Of a stretch of 63,767 bases of DNA, positions 18,411-26,461 are shown in pieces (position 1 is the stretch's first letter; every line of letters begins with the position of its first letter). The stretch spans positions 1 to 63,767 of the forward strand of contig JAJCXT010000002.1 of NCBI GenBank assembly GCA_029263295.1, written 5' to 3'. Source of the stretch: Acidobacteriota bacterium (GTDB lineage Bacteria; Acidobacteriota; UBA890; WLXD01). The position numbers and the translations under genes are program-made. The notes under the pieces are model-generated. The model saw nothing but the letters and a program-made list of their open reading frames with translations, made no database searches and had not been told where the DNA came from.

Positions 18411-18745
18411 CGGCCGACGCGAGATCCCTGCAACAGTTCCGTGCCTGCCTCCGCCAATCGCCGCAACCGGGCCGTTTCGGCTTCGGCCACCGCGCGTCCG
18501 AACGCGGTGATTCGGAAGGAACGCCTACGACCGGCTATTCGCGGCCCGCCGCTGACCTCCTCGATCATCTCCAGAGCTTCCATGCCCTCTAGATCGCGAT
18601 AAAAAGATCCTGGCAAGACCTGACGCCCGGTACTGTCCGTGACCTCGCGCATGATCGCGTAGCCATGGTTGTCCTGGCGGAGCAGGGCCAGCAAGACGCT
18701 GAACACCTGCGGTTTGAGCGGTACGAGATCTTCGGCGCGATTCAT
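18407..18745 (-). CDS. PadR-family transcriptional regulator, module 3
   Basis: 112 aa. PLKPQVFSVLLALLRQDNHGYAI, then GSFYRDLEGMEALEMIEEV and SFRITAFGRAVAEAETARLRR make a PadR winged helix with C-terminal dimer helix. It overlaps the permease gene by ATGA. Its promoter region holds two TTCACA-N3-TGTGA-type repeats, one of them a perfect 7-bp-arm palindrome. The same intergenic region also serves the divergent gene at 18902. Confidence 0.92.
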   Translation of the reverse strand: MNRAEDLVPLKPQVFSVLLALLRQDNHGYAIMREVTDSTGRQVLPGSFYRDLEGMEALEMIEEVSGGPRIAGRRRSFRITAFGRAVAEAETARLRRLAEAGTELLQGSRVGR

Positions 18746-18791
18746 CAGCAGGTGTTGGCCAGCGAGGTAAGAGGGGCAATCAACACACCAT

Positions 18792-18841
18792 ATTCACATA
18801 GTGTGACTATGGCTCTGAGCGTATATTCACAAAATGTGAAT
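18792..18841. promoter_or_regulatory. Tandem inverted-repeat operator between padR module 3 and the divergent gene
   Basis: ATTCACA-AAA-TGTGAAT (18825-18841) is perfect over 7-bp arms; ATTCACA-TAG-TGTGACT (18792-18808) is the same motif with a decayed outer edge. Centres are 33 bp apart, about three helical turns. Confidence 0.7.
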
Positions 18842-18901
18842 GTCAACGTCTCGATCATGGGCCTGGGCTAGGCTTCCCGTCGAACAAGAGGCCGCCGCCA
18901 G

Positions 18902-19366
18902 ATGAGCAACCCCAATCGAAAGCGCGAGATCACTCTTTCCGCGTATGTGCGCCAGCGCAACGGCGTAGCGCTGGGTGCGCCCGGTTCGCTGCGCAACATG
19001 TTGCATCGTTCGCTGGGCGCCGGCTCGTTCGGCGGATTCTGGCGATACTGGAACCCGATCTGGGGGTATGGCCTCGGCAAGTACGTGTTTGCGCCGTTGA
19101 AGACCGCGCTCCCGCCAGCTCTCGCGCTCGTCGCGACCTTCGTGGTGTCCGGCGCCCTACACGACCTCGCCACCATGCTCGTCAGCCGCTCGGCAGCGTT
19201 CCTCTTCACCCCCTGGTTCTTCTTCGCCGGTCTGGGGGTGCTGTTGGGGCGCGCGGTCCGCATGGATCTGTCGAGGAATGCATGGCCAGTCCGCGCCGCC
19301 GTCAACCTCGTCTACCTGACCGCCAGTCTGGCGATCGCTCTGCTAGTCAAGTCGTACCTGCTATGA
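18902..19366 (+). CDS. Short MBOAT / wax-synthase-like membrane protein
   Basis: 154 aa with three or four hydrophobic helices. FWRYWNPIWGYGLGKYVFAP followed by VVSGALHDLATMLV resembles the catalytic-His region of membrane-bound O-acyltransferases of the wax-synthase type (SG-x-x-HD/E). Full MBOAT proteins are more than twice as long, so this is either a compact family of its own or just the catalytic C-terminal part. Divergent from the PadR-ADOP cluster and convergent with the next gene. Function inferred weakly from motif only. Confidence 0.6.
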   Translation: MSNPNRKREITLSAYVRQRNGVALGAPGSLRNMLHRSLGAGSFGGFWRYWNPIWGYGLGKYVFAPLKTALPPALALVATFVVSGALHDLATMLVSRSAAFLFTPWFFFAGLGVLLGRAVRMDLSRNAWPVRAAVNLVYLTASLAIALLVKSYLL

Positions 19367-19397
19367 CTCGACTGCCACGTCCGTCTTCGGTGAGGCC

Positions 19398-19534
19398 GGC
19401 GGGACGGATACCCCGGCATAGAGCAATGTCGCCGGCAGTGCGATGAGGAGTCCTGGGCCTGGACGCGTCACCACGGATGCCGGCACACCCCGCGGGCGGT
19501 AGCCGTTGCTGCATGCCGGGGTCTCCGTCCCAGC
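19398..19534. repeat. Palindrome-ended intergenic repeat, copy A
   Basis: 137-bp element with imperfect terminal inverted repeats of about 36 bp: left end GGCGGGACGGATACCCCGGC (19398 onwards), right end, read on the other strand, GCTGGGACGGAGACCCCGGC (from 19534). The two ends also agree further in (CATAGAGCAATG versus CATGCAGCAACG). A second copy of nearly the same length and with the same ends lies at 36729-36866. No gene in it. Possibly a MITE or a structured-RNA repeat. Confidence 0.65.
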
Positions 19535-19560
19535 GCGCTCCATGGGCCCAGCGGCGTCCG

Positions 19561-20727
19561 TCAGAACAGTGGCAATCCCCACACCACCCAGGCCGCCCAC
19601 CCCACCGCCAAGACCATCGCCTGCGCCAGGGAACCGCGGAACGCGGGCAACCAGTCGGCGGCGGCGGCGGACCATGATTTCGCTAGCAGGAAGGCGAGCA
19701 TGAGCAGGGTCACGGCGTTCCAGCCGAGCACCGCGTGCCGGTTGACCGTGAAGCCGAACTCGCTGATGCGACTGATGATCGCGGCGAGGGCATAGACGTT
19801 CAGCGACAGTGTCAGCGCCCCGAGCCAGACGACCGCGGCGCGCAGAGGGCGCTGGTATCCGCTCGTCAGGTGTGCGTTCCCCGCGGAAACCGCCCCCGCC
19901 ATCAAGGCCAGAATCGCGATGATCGTGGCGTTGTAGACGATCAGCACTTCGCGCTCGTTGAACGGTCTCCAGAAGTAGTTCGGTATGAACCAGAAGACGT
20001 AGAGCACCATCACGCCGAGCGCCACGGGCAGCATCAGCCAGGTCATGATGCGGAAGATGCGGGCCAGGCCTGTCGGGCTCTGTTCGACGGGCGCACGCGT
20101 GGGGTCGAAGACGCTCGCCACGGCCAGAACCGGAATGATCCCGATCCCGAACGCCACGAGAGAGATGGCGACGTCCTCAGGCAGTTCCAGGCCCAGCACG
20201 GCGAAGACGCCGATCGTCAGCCCGCCGAAAACTCCGCCCGCGCCGAGATAGATGCCACTCGTCACGAGCACCTCCAGCGACTGCACAATGAACGAGTAGA
20301 AGTTCCTCGCCTGCTCGGGGCGGCCCAGGGTCACGCTGCCTCCCACGATCGCCCACGCGACGAACGGAAGGTGCAGGGCAAGCAGATACGCGGCGTCGTC
20401 AATTCGGCCCCACGCGACGAGCGCGCTGATAACGCCTGCGACTACCGCCGCACCAGCAGCCGCGCCATACCAACGAACTCGCTTTGCCTCGGGTGCGACC
20501 GCCGCCATGAACGCGACGATGCTGATCGCAGTCAGGGGGCCCCATCCGATCCAGAACATCGGACTCGCCTCGCCCGGTACCGGGACGGGAGGATTGTCAC
20601 CGGCGAAGAGCGCGAAGAGCGCGCCATTGACCACGCTGACCGCCAGCGCGATGCCCCAGTGTCGGTAGAGTCGAGCCATCGCCTTGGAATCGTGCAGGTT
20701 CTCGTCTACCTGATTGTCCGCGGTCAT
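19561..20727 (-). CDS. Polytopic membrane protein of unknown function
   Basis: 388 aa from the ATG at 20727 (longer frame to 20784 possible). After a polar N-terminus there are about ten to twelve hydrophobic helices, starting with GIALAVSVVNGALFALFAG and ending LAVGWAAWVVWGLPLF. A conserved-looking cytoplasmic or loop patch is WRPFNEREVLIVYNATIIAI near residues 275-295. The general layout is reminiscent of DUF4153-type proteins but I am not sure. An ACTTTG-N5-CAAAGT inverted repeat lies 72-88 bases upstream of the start. Confidence 0.7.
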   Translation of the reverse strand: MTADNQVDENLHDSKAMARLYRHWGIALAVSVVNGALFALFAGDNPPVPVPGEASPMFWIGWGPLTAISIVAFMAAVAPEAKRVRWYGAAAGAAVVAGVISALVAWGRIDDAAYLLALHLPFVAWAIVGGSVTLGRPEQARNFYSFIVQSLEVLVTSGIYLGAGGVFGGLTIGVFAVLGLELPEDVAISLVAFGIGIIPVLAVASVFDPTRAPVEQSPTGLARIFRIMTWLMLPVALGVMVLYVFWFIPNYFWRPFNEREVLIVYNATIIAILALMAGAVSAGNAHLTSGYQRPLRAAVVWLGALTLSLNVYALAAIISRISEFGFTVNRHAVLGWNAVTLLMLAFLLAKSWSAAAADWLPAFRGSLAQAMVLAVGWAAWVVWGLPLF

Positions 20728-20798
20728 GGCCGTTCTCGTTGTGACGCGTTCTGCGCCTCGTATGGGCTTCATTTCTGGCGACAAACCTACTAGAGAGC

Positions 20799-20815
20799 AC
20801 TTTGTAATGCAAAGT
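20799..20815. promoter_or_regulatory. Inverted repeat upstream of the membrane protein gene
   Basis: ACTTTG-TAATG-CAAAGT in the AT-richer region between the divergent genes at 20727 and 20929. Likely protein-binding site; its regulator is not apparent. Confidence 0.4.
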
Positions 20816-20928
20816 TTAAGCTCGGATACAGCAACACGGACGGAAAGGCTCGAGGACTTCGACCCCGCCCGCCGCTTGAGCGAGTCGCTCCGATTGTGCT
20901 GGCCAGGACGCCGACGTAGCCTTCAGCC

Positions 20929-23196
20929 ATGGAAGTCGGAACCCGGCTAGGGCCCTACGAGATCAAAGCGCAGATCGGCGCTGGCGGCATGGGCGAGGTG
21001 TATCGCGCCGTGGATACCCGCCTCGGCCGCGAGGTCGCGCTGAAGATGCTGCCAGCCGAGTTCACAGCCGATCCGGAGCAGCAGCGGCGTTTCCGGGGAG
21101 AGGCCAGGGCGATCGCTGCCCTCGATCATCCCAACATCGTCACGATCCACTCGGTAGAGCACATCGACGACATCCACTTCCTGACCATGGAACTGGTGAA
21201 GGGTCAGACGCTCGAGGAGATGCGGCAGGACGGCGGACCCGCGTTGCCGTTGTTCTTCGACCTGGCCGTTCAGCTCGCGGAGGCGCTCGCGGCAGCCCAC
21301 GAGAGCGGCATCATTCATCGCGACCTCAAGCCTGCCAATATCATGGTCACAGACGCCGGTCGGGTGAAGGTGCTGGACTTCGGACTCGCCAAGCAACAGG
21401 TGGCGGATCTCGAGGAGAGCGCGACGGAGGTTCACACCCAGGCGGGCGCAGTCCTCGGCACGGCGCCCTACATGTCGCCCGAGCAGGTGCAGGGCCAGCA
21501 ACTCGATCATCGGACGGACATCTTCTCGCTGGGCGTGGTGTTCCACGAACTCCTGACGGGCGAGAGGCCGTTTCGGGGGGACAACATGGCCTCCCTGCTG
21601 TCCTCGATCCTGCGCGACGACCCACCGCCCGTAACCAGGATCAACCCGCGCCTGCCCGGCGCGCTGGCCGACTTGATCTTGCGCTGTCTCGACCGGGACC
21701 TGGGCGCACGGTGTCAGACCGCCCACGAGGTCTCTGTTGAGCTCGGAAAACTGCTTGCCGCGGACGCCGAACCCGTGGCGTCCGCCGAGGAGCGCGCCAA
21801 GGGAGTCGTTGTGCTGCCCTTCGCGAACCGCAGCAGCGACCCCGACAGCGAGTACTTCAGTGATGGTCTGACCGAGGAGGTGATCGCCGACCTCTCCCGG
21901 GTTTCCTCGTTGCGCACGATCTCGCGCAACTCCGCCATGGCGCTGAAGGGCACGACCAAGGACTCTCCAACACTGGCCCGCGAATTGAACGTGAGCCACC
22001 TCGTGACCGGTTCGGTACGGCGCGCGGGCAACGCCCTACGGGTGACGGCTGAGCTGGTGGACGCCCGGACCGACGCGCCGATCTGGAGCGACAAGTACTC
22101 GGGCACGATGGACGACGTATTCGGGATCCAGGAGGAGATCGCGCGCAAGATCGTCGCAGCACTGGAGGTCAATCTCACCGACTCCGAAGAACACCAGGTG
22201 GCCGAGCGGCCCATCGAGAATGTCGTGGCCTACGACTGCTACCTGCGCGCTCGCCAGGAGATGTTGCGCTGGACACCCGACGGATTGCGCCACGCGGCCC
22301 AGCTAGTCGATGAGGCGCTCACGCTCGTCGGCGACAACCCGCTGCTGCTCGCCACACGAGGACAGATCTGCTGGACCGAGGTCAACATCATGCTGGCGCC
22401 GCCCGAGGTGGGTCTGGCGCGCGCCGCGAAGTTCGCCGACCGCGCCCTTGCGCTTGATCCCGACTGCGCCCTCGGCATCTTCGTGCGCGGAATCGTCGCC
22501 GGGCTGCGGGGAAAGGTAGAGCAGGCCCTAGAAGATGTCGGACGCGCCTACGAGCTGGATCGGAGCGACACCAACGTCCTGACCGAACTATGCCGCTTCT
22601 CCAACGCGGCGGGGATTCCGGACACGGATCTGCTGGAGCGCGCGGCGCGTATCGATCCCCTCAATCAGTTCACGCCGTTCGTGGCCAGCACGCACTACAG
22701 TCTCACCGGGCAATTCGAGGAAGCTGCCGTCCACGCCCGGCGAGCCATGGAACTGGCGCCCGCCTATTCGATGCTGCACCTGCTCGGAGCATGGCAGGTG
22801 GCGGAAGCCGGATACCGTGACGAAGGCTGCGGAATCCTGGACAAGGTCAGCGAGGCACTCGACGGCACCGTGGCCGGATCGTGGGCAGGCTTCATGGCAG
22901 CCGCGCTGCAAGGTGACGCGGAGAAGGCCCAGAGCCGGCTGACGCCGGCAGCGCGCGATGCGTTTCTCAGCGACCACTTCGCCCACACCATGGCGAGCGC
23001 GTACTCACTCCTGGGACTGCGGGATGACGCCATGCGCTGGCTTCGCATCAGCATCGATCGCGGCTTCATCAACTACCCGTACCTGGCCGAGCTCGACCCA
23101 TTTCTCGCGGATCTGCGGCAGGACCCCGAGTTCGTGCAGTTGATGGTCGAATTGAGACCACGTTGGCAGGCTCTTGTCGCCCGGAAACAGTTCTGA
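20929..23196 (+). CDS. Serine/threonine protein kinase with TolB-like and TPR regions
   Basis: 755 aa. Residues 10-275 are a Hanks-type kinase: IGAGGMGEVYRA glycine loop, Lys in REVALKML, HRDLKPANIM catalytic loop, DFGLA and APYMSPEQ. Residues about 285-430 contain GVVVLPFANRSSDPDSEYFS-DGLTEEVI, the TolB-like segment often found in kinases and adenylate cyclases of this type. The rest is helical TPR-like repeats (about 440-750). No transmembrane helix is obvious, so it is probably cytosolic. Likely relays a signal by Ser/Thr phosphorylation; target unknown. Confidence 0.94.
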   Translation: MEVGTRLGPYEIKAQIGAGGMGEVYRAVDTRLGREVALKMLPAEFTADPEQQRRFRGEARAIAALDHPNIVTIHSVEHIDDIHFLTMELVKGQTLEEMRQDGGPALPLFFDLAVQLAEALAAAHESGIIHRDLKPANIMVTDAGRVKVLDFGLAKQQVADLEESATEVHTQAGAVLGTAPYMSPEQVQGQQLDHRTDIFSLGVVFHELLTGERPFRGDNMASLLSSILRDDPPPVTRINPRLPGALADLILRCLDRDLGARCQTAHEVSVELGKLLAADAEPVASAEERAKGVVVLPFANRSSDPDSEYFSDGLTEEVIADLSRVSSLRTISRNSAMALKGTTKDSPTLARELNVSHLVTGSVRRAGNALRVTAELVDARTDAPIWSDKYSGTMDDVFGIQEEIARKIVAALEVNLTDSEEHQVAERPIENVVAYDCYLRARQEMLRWTPDGLRHAAQLVDEALTLVGDNPLLLATRGQICWTEVNIMLAPPEVGLARAAKFADRALALDPDCALGIFVRGIVAGLRGKVEQALEDVGRAYELDRSDTNVLTELCRFSNAAGIPDTDLLERAARIDPLNQFTPFVASTHYSLTGQFEEAAVHARRAMELAPAYSMLHLLGAWQVAEAGYRDEGCGILDKVSEALDGTVAGSWAGFMAAALQGDAEKAQSRLTPAARDAFLSDHFAHTMASAYSLLGLRDDAMRWLRISIDRGFINYPYLAELDPFLADLRQDPEFVQLMVELRPRWQALVARKQF

Positions 23197-23280
23197 GCCT
23201 GGGTCGAGCCCACACGGCCATCCCAACCTCGACACCGGTTGGGTACGCCCGAACCACGATCACCGTGCTAACGTCTTTCG

Positions 23281-23703
23281 ATGGGATTTCGTGAAATGGC
23301 CGATCAAAGCACTGTGGCGGGGCGTCTTGTCCTGCTGACCCTGGGGACACTGGTCGCCGTGGCACCGCTGTGCTCGACGGTCATTGCCGCCCCCGAGGGA
23401 TCGGCGGCAACCGGCATTCACGGTGATCACGCCATGAGTCCCGCGTCGCATCATGCACCCGCTGTGAAACTCACGAACGTGACGCTCAGCGGTAGTCATC
23501 ATGGTGAGCACTGCGCGCCGCATTCCTGCTGCGCCGCGGCGCTCGTGAAGACCGCCCGGCTGAAACAGGCGGACGGTACTGCCGTCTTGGCCCTGATGGC
23601 CGCAGCGCCGACCGCATCGCAGGACTCTTGCTCGCTCGCGAGCGTGGCTGGACCTGGGGCGACGCCTGAAGCGGCCGTCGCACACGTGCCTCTGCGCCTC
23701 TGA
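23281..23703 (+). CDS. Secreted His/Cys-rich protein, possibly metal-responsive
   Basis: 140 aa (or 135 from the second ATG at 23296). A signal peptide covers about residues 10-36 (GRLVLLTLGTLVAVAPLCST). The mature part is rich in His, Met and Cys (HGDHAMSPASHHAP; SHHGEHCAPHSCC). It sits 93 bases before the cus-like efflux operon on the same strand, so a role in periplasmic copper or silver handling is likely by context. No named family recognised. Confidence 0.65.
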   Translation: MGFREMADQSTVAGRLVLLTLGTLVAVAPLCSTVIAAPEGSAATGIHGDHAMSPASHHAPAVKLTNVTLSGSHHGEHCAPHSCCAAALVKTARLKQADGTAVLALMAAAPTASQDSCSLASVAGPGATPEAAVAHVPLRL

Positions 23704-23795
23704 TACTCCCCTCCGCGCGAGACCACATCCTGCGCTGACCTTATTCCCGGTTGGCCGCCTCTTCGTCGGATTCCCTGCCCAGGGGAGTACCTCCC

Positions 23796-25154
23796 ATGCA
23801 TCATCGACTTTCGCTTCGCCGTGGACCGAGCCCGGTCCTCTACATCATCGCCCTGCTCACCGCGCTGCCCAGCCTTGCCCTGACGCAGCTGGCCCAGGCG
23901 CAGCAGGCTCCGCCGCACCCGTCGCCGCAGGGACTCGATGCCCTGGTGACCGAAGAGGTCACGCTCGAGGCACTCCTCGGGGAGTTGCTGCGTGACAACC
24001 AGGAACTGAAGGCGGCCAGCACGCGAGTTCTGGCGGCCAACGCACGGCCCGAACGGGCCGACAGTCTCCCCGATCCGTCGCTCGCACTCGTCTACCGCAA
24101 CGTTGGTCTCCCGGAGTTCACGCTGGGCGACGAGATGATGACGCAACTCGGAGTGCGCTTTACCCAGGCGCTACCCGGGAAGGGCAAGCGATCGCAGCGA
24201 CGCGCGTTGGCCGAGAGCGACATCGAGGTGGCCGAGGCCCACGTCGAGTCCATCCGACGGCGACTGATTCGGGAAGTCGCGACCACCTTCTACGAGTTGG
24301 ACTACGTCTACGAATCGATCGACATCGTTCACGAGACGCGTGCTCTGCTGCTCGACTTGGAAGAGACGGCCGAGACCCGCTATGCGGTGGGTGAGGGGCT
24401 GCAGCAGGACGTTCTCAAGGGTCAGGTGGAGATCTCGGTCCTGCTGAACCGGCTGGTTCAACTCGACCAGAAGCGGGCCAGTCTCGAAGCGATCATCAAC
24501 AGGAAGCTGGGACGGCGACCGAGTATGCCACTGGGTCGGCCGGTCCACGGCACACTGGACCTCGACGACCTCCCGATCGAGGCGCTCATGCCCGAAGCGA
24601 CGCGCTCGTCCGCAGCACTAGCGGCGCGCGATCGGCGAATCCAGCAGCAGCAGGCCGCCGTTGAAGTGGTGCGCACCGATCGTCGGCCCGACATCCTGCT
24701 CAGCGGCGGCTACATGAACCGCGGTGGCCTGCCCGGGATCTGGGAGGTGAACGTGGGGTTCACCCTGCCGGTACGCAAGGAAGGCCGACAGGACCTCGAG
24801 ATCGAAGAAGGCGAGCAGGAACTCAGCGCGCGTCGTATCGATCACATCGATGCTGTTCAGGCGATCGAGCTGCTGGTGCACGATAGCTACCTGCGCGCCG
24901 ATCGCGCGGTCCGCCTGACACGCCTGTACAGCGACGCCATCATCCCGCAGGCCGTACTGAGTCTCGAGTCGGCCATCGCCGGCTACGGGGTTGGCAACAT
25001 CGACTTTCCAGCGTTGCTCGACAACGTAGTGACGCTACTTACCTACCGTCTCGAACTCGAACGTGAAGAAACCAACTACGCCACGGCGATCGTGCGCATC
25101 GAGGAACACCTCGGCCGGTCGCTAGGCGTGACACCCACCGGGGCCTGGCAATGA
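23796..25154 (+). CDS. TolC-family outer-membrane efflux protein (CusC-like)
   Basis: 452 aa from the ATG at 23796, preceded by AGGGGAG; a longer TTG frame exists. Signal peptide about residues 10-40. The body has the two-fold alpha-helical TolC repeat: QELKAASTRVLAAN with DSLPDPSLALVYRNVGLP, and GLPGIWEVNVGFTLPVRKEG with long coiled helices. It forms the outer-membrane duct for the RND pump encoded downstream. The stop overlaps the cusB-like start as ATGA. Confidence 0.9.
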   Translation: MHHRLSLRRGPSPVLYIIALLTALPSLALTQLAQAQQAPPHPSPQGLDALVTEEVTLEALLGELLRDNQELKAASTRVLAANARPERADSLPDPSLALVYRNVGLPEFTLGDEMMTQLGVRFTQALPGKGKRSQRRALAESDIEVAEAHVESIRRRLIREVATTFYELDYVYESIDIVHETRALLLDLEETAETRYAVGEGLQQDVLKGQVEISVLLNRLVQLDQKRASLEAIINRKLGRRPSMPLGRPVHGTLDLDDLPIEALMPEATRSSAALAARDRRIQQQQAAVEVVRTDRRPDILLSGGYMNRGGLPGIWEVNVGFTLPVRKEGRQDLEIEEGEQELSARRIDHIDAVQAIELLVHDSYLRADRAVRLTRLYSDAIIPQAVLSLESAIAGYGVGNIDFPALLDNVVTLLTYRLELEREETNYATAIVRIEEHLGRSLGVTPTGAWQ

Positions 25155-26452
25155 GTCGCATCTTCACAGGAGTAGTCTCCACTCTGGCAACGATGCTGGC
25201 CGTAGGAGCGGTGCTCTGGTCGGCTGAACTGCTGCATTTCGGCAACCAGACCGATGAGCCCGACGACGAGATGGCGATGGATATGCCCACGGCCGACGAG
25301 GCCGATGGTACGGAGATGTCGGCCGTCGCGGAGCCCGCCGGCATGGACATGCCCGCCGCCGATGAGCACGCCGGCATGGACATGCTCGCCGCCGATGAGC
25401 ACGCCGGCATGGACATGCTCGCCGGGGCCGTGATGATCACGCCGGAGCGGCAGCAGTTGATCGGCGTCCGCACCGCCCTGGTCGCAGCCGAAGACATCAC
25501 CCGCAACATCCGCACAGTCGGCAGCGTGGAGTACAACGAGACGAACGTCGCTCACATCCACACGAGGGTCACCGGTTGGATCGAAGAACTGTACGTCGAC
25601 TTCACCGGTAAGTCCGTCGAACGCGGCCAACCGCTTCTGGGTATCTATAGCCCGGAACTCGTGGCCACGCAGGAGGAGTACCTGCTCGCCCTGAGAGCGC
25701 AGGACTCGCTCGGCACGAGCCGGTACGCGGAGGTCTCGCAGACAACACGCAGCCTGCTCGAGGCGACGCGTCGCCGACTCCTGCTGTGGGACGTAACCGA
25801 GGAACAGATTGCGGAACTGGAGGAGCGGCGCGAGCCCCAGACGACGTTGACCCTGTACTCGCCCATCACTGGCTTCGTCACCAACAAGAGAGCGTACGAA
25901 GGGGCCCACGTCGGCCCAGATACCGAACTGTTCACCATCGCGGACCTTAGCGACGTCTGGATCACGGCGGATATCTACGAATCGGATCTGCAGTACGTGC
26001 GCGAGGGGCAGTCGGCAACCGTGACCCTCAGCTATCTCCCCGGCCAGGTCTTCCGGGGCCGCGTCGACTACATCTATCCCTACCTCGCTGGCGACACTCG
26101 CACTGCCACGGTGCGCGTAGCGCTCGCCAACCCGGAGACGACCCTCAAGCCGGGCATGTTCGCCAATGTCGAGCTGACGACCCGGATCGGCAGGTCCCTC
26201 GTCGTTCCCGAGGACGCCGTCATCGATACGGGCGAGCGGAAGGTGGTCTTCATCGTCCTGGAGGGGGGACACTTCCTGCCGCGTGAAGTCCAGACCGGCC
26301 TGCGCTTCGACGGCCGCCTGCAGATTCTTGCCGGCCTCGAGGCGAATGACGAAGTGGTCTCGGGAGCAGCTTTCCTGATCGATTCGGAAAGCAAACTACG
26401 ATCCTCGATGGACAGCATGGCGGGCATGGACATGTCCGACCATCAGAACTGA
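25151..26452 (+). CDS. RND efflux periplasmic adaptor, CusB-like, with Met/His repeats
   Basis: 433 aa. N-terminal membrane anchor or signal (residues 5-30), then an acidic Met/His region containing repeats of AGMDM-AADEH (about 65-95). Adaptor domains follow: IRTVGSVEYNETNVAHIHTR, GWIEELYVDFTGKSVERGQP, hairpin, and barrel segments to about 400. The C-terminus is again Met-rich (SMDSMAGMDMSDHQN). Met and His repeats suit Cu(I)/Ag(I) transfer to the pump. Two 33-bp identical DNA repeats encode part of the N-terminal region. ATGA-coupled to the TolC gene. Confidence 0.93.
   Translation: MSRIFTGVVSTLATMLAVGAVLWSAELLHFGNQTDEPDDEMAMDMPTADEADGTEMSAVAEPAGMDMPAADEHAGMDMLAADEHAGMDMLAGAVMITPERQQLIGVRTALVAAEDITRNIRTVGSVEYNETNVAHIHTRVTGWIEELYVDFTGKSVERGQPLLGIYSPELVATQEEYLLALRAQDSLGTSRYAEVSQTTRSLLEATRRRLLLWDVTEEQIAELEERREPQTTLTLYSPITGFVTNKRAYEGAHVGPDTELFTIADLSDVWITADIYESDLQYVREGQSATVTLSYLPGQVFRGRVDYIYPYLAGDTRTATVRVALANPETTLKPGMFANVELTTRIGRSLVVPEDAVIDTGERKVVFIVLEGGHFLPREVQTGLRFDGRLQILAGLEANDEVVSGAAFLIDSESKLRSSMDSMAGMDMSDHQN
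25358..25423 (+). repeat. 33-bp tandem repeat inside the cusB-like gene
   Basis: Two identical in-frame 33-bp units (25358-25390 and 25391-25423) encode ADEHAGMDMLA twice; a degenerate 30-bp unit (25328-25357) precedes them. The array lengthens the metal-binding Met/His segment. Confidence 0.85.
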
Positions 26453-26461
26453 GGGGCTACC

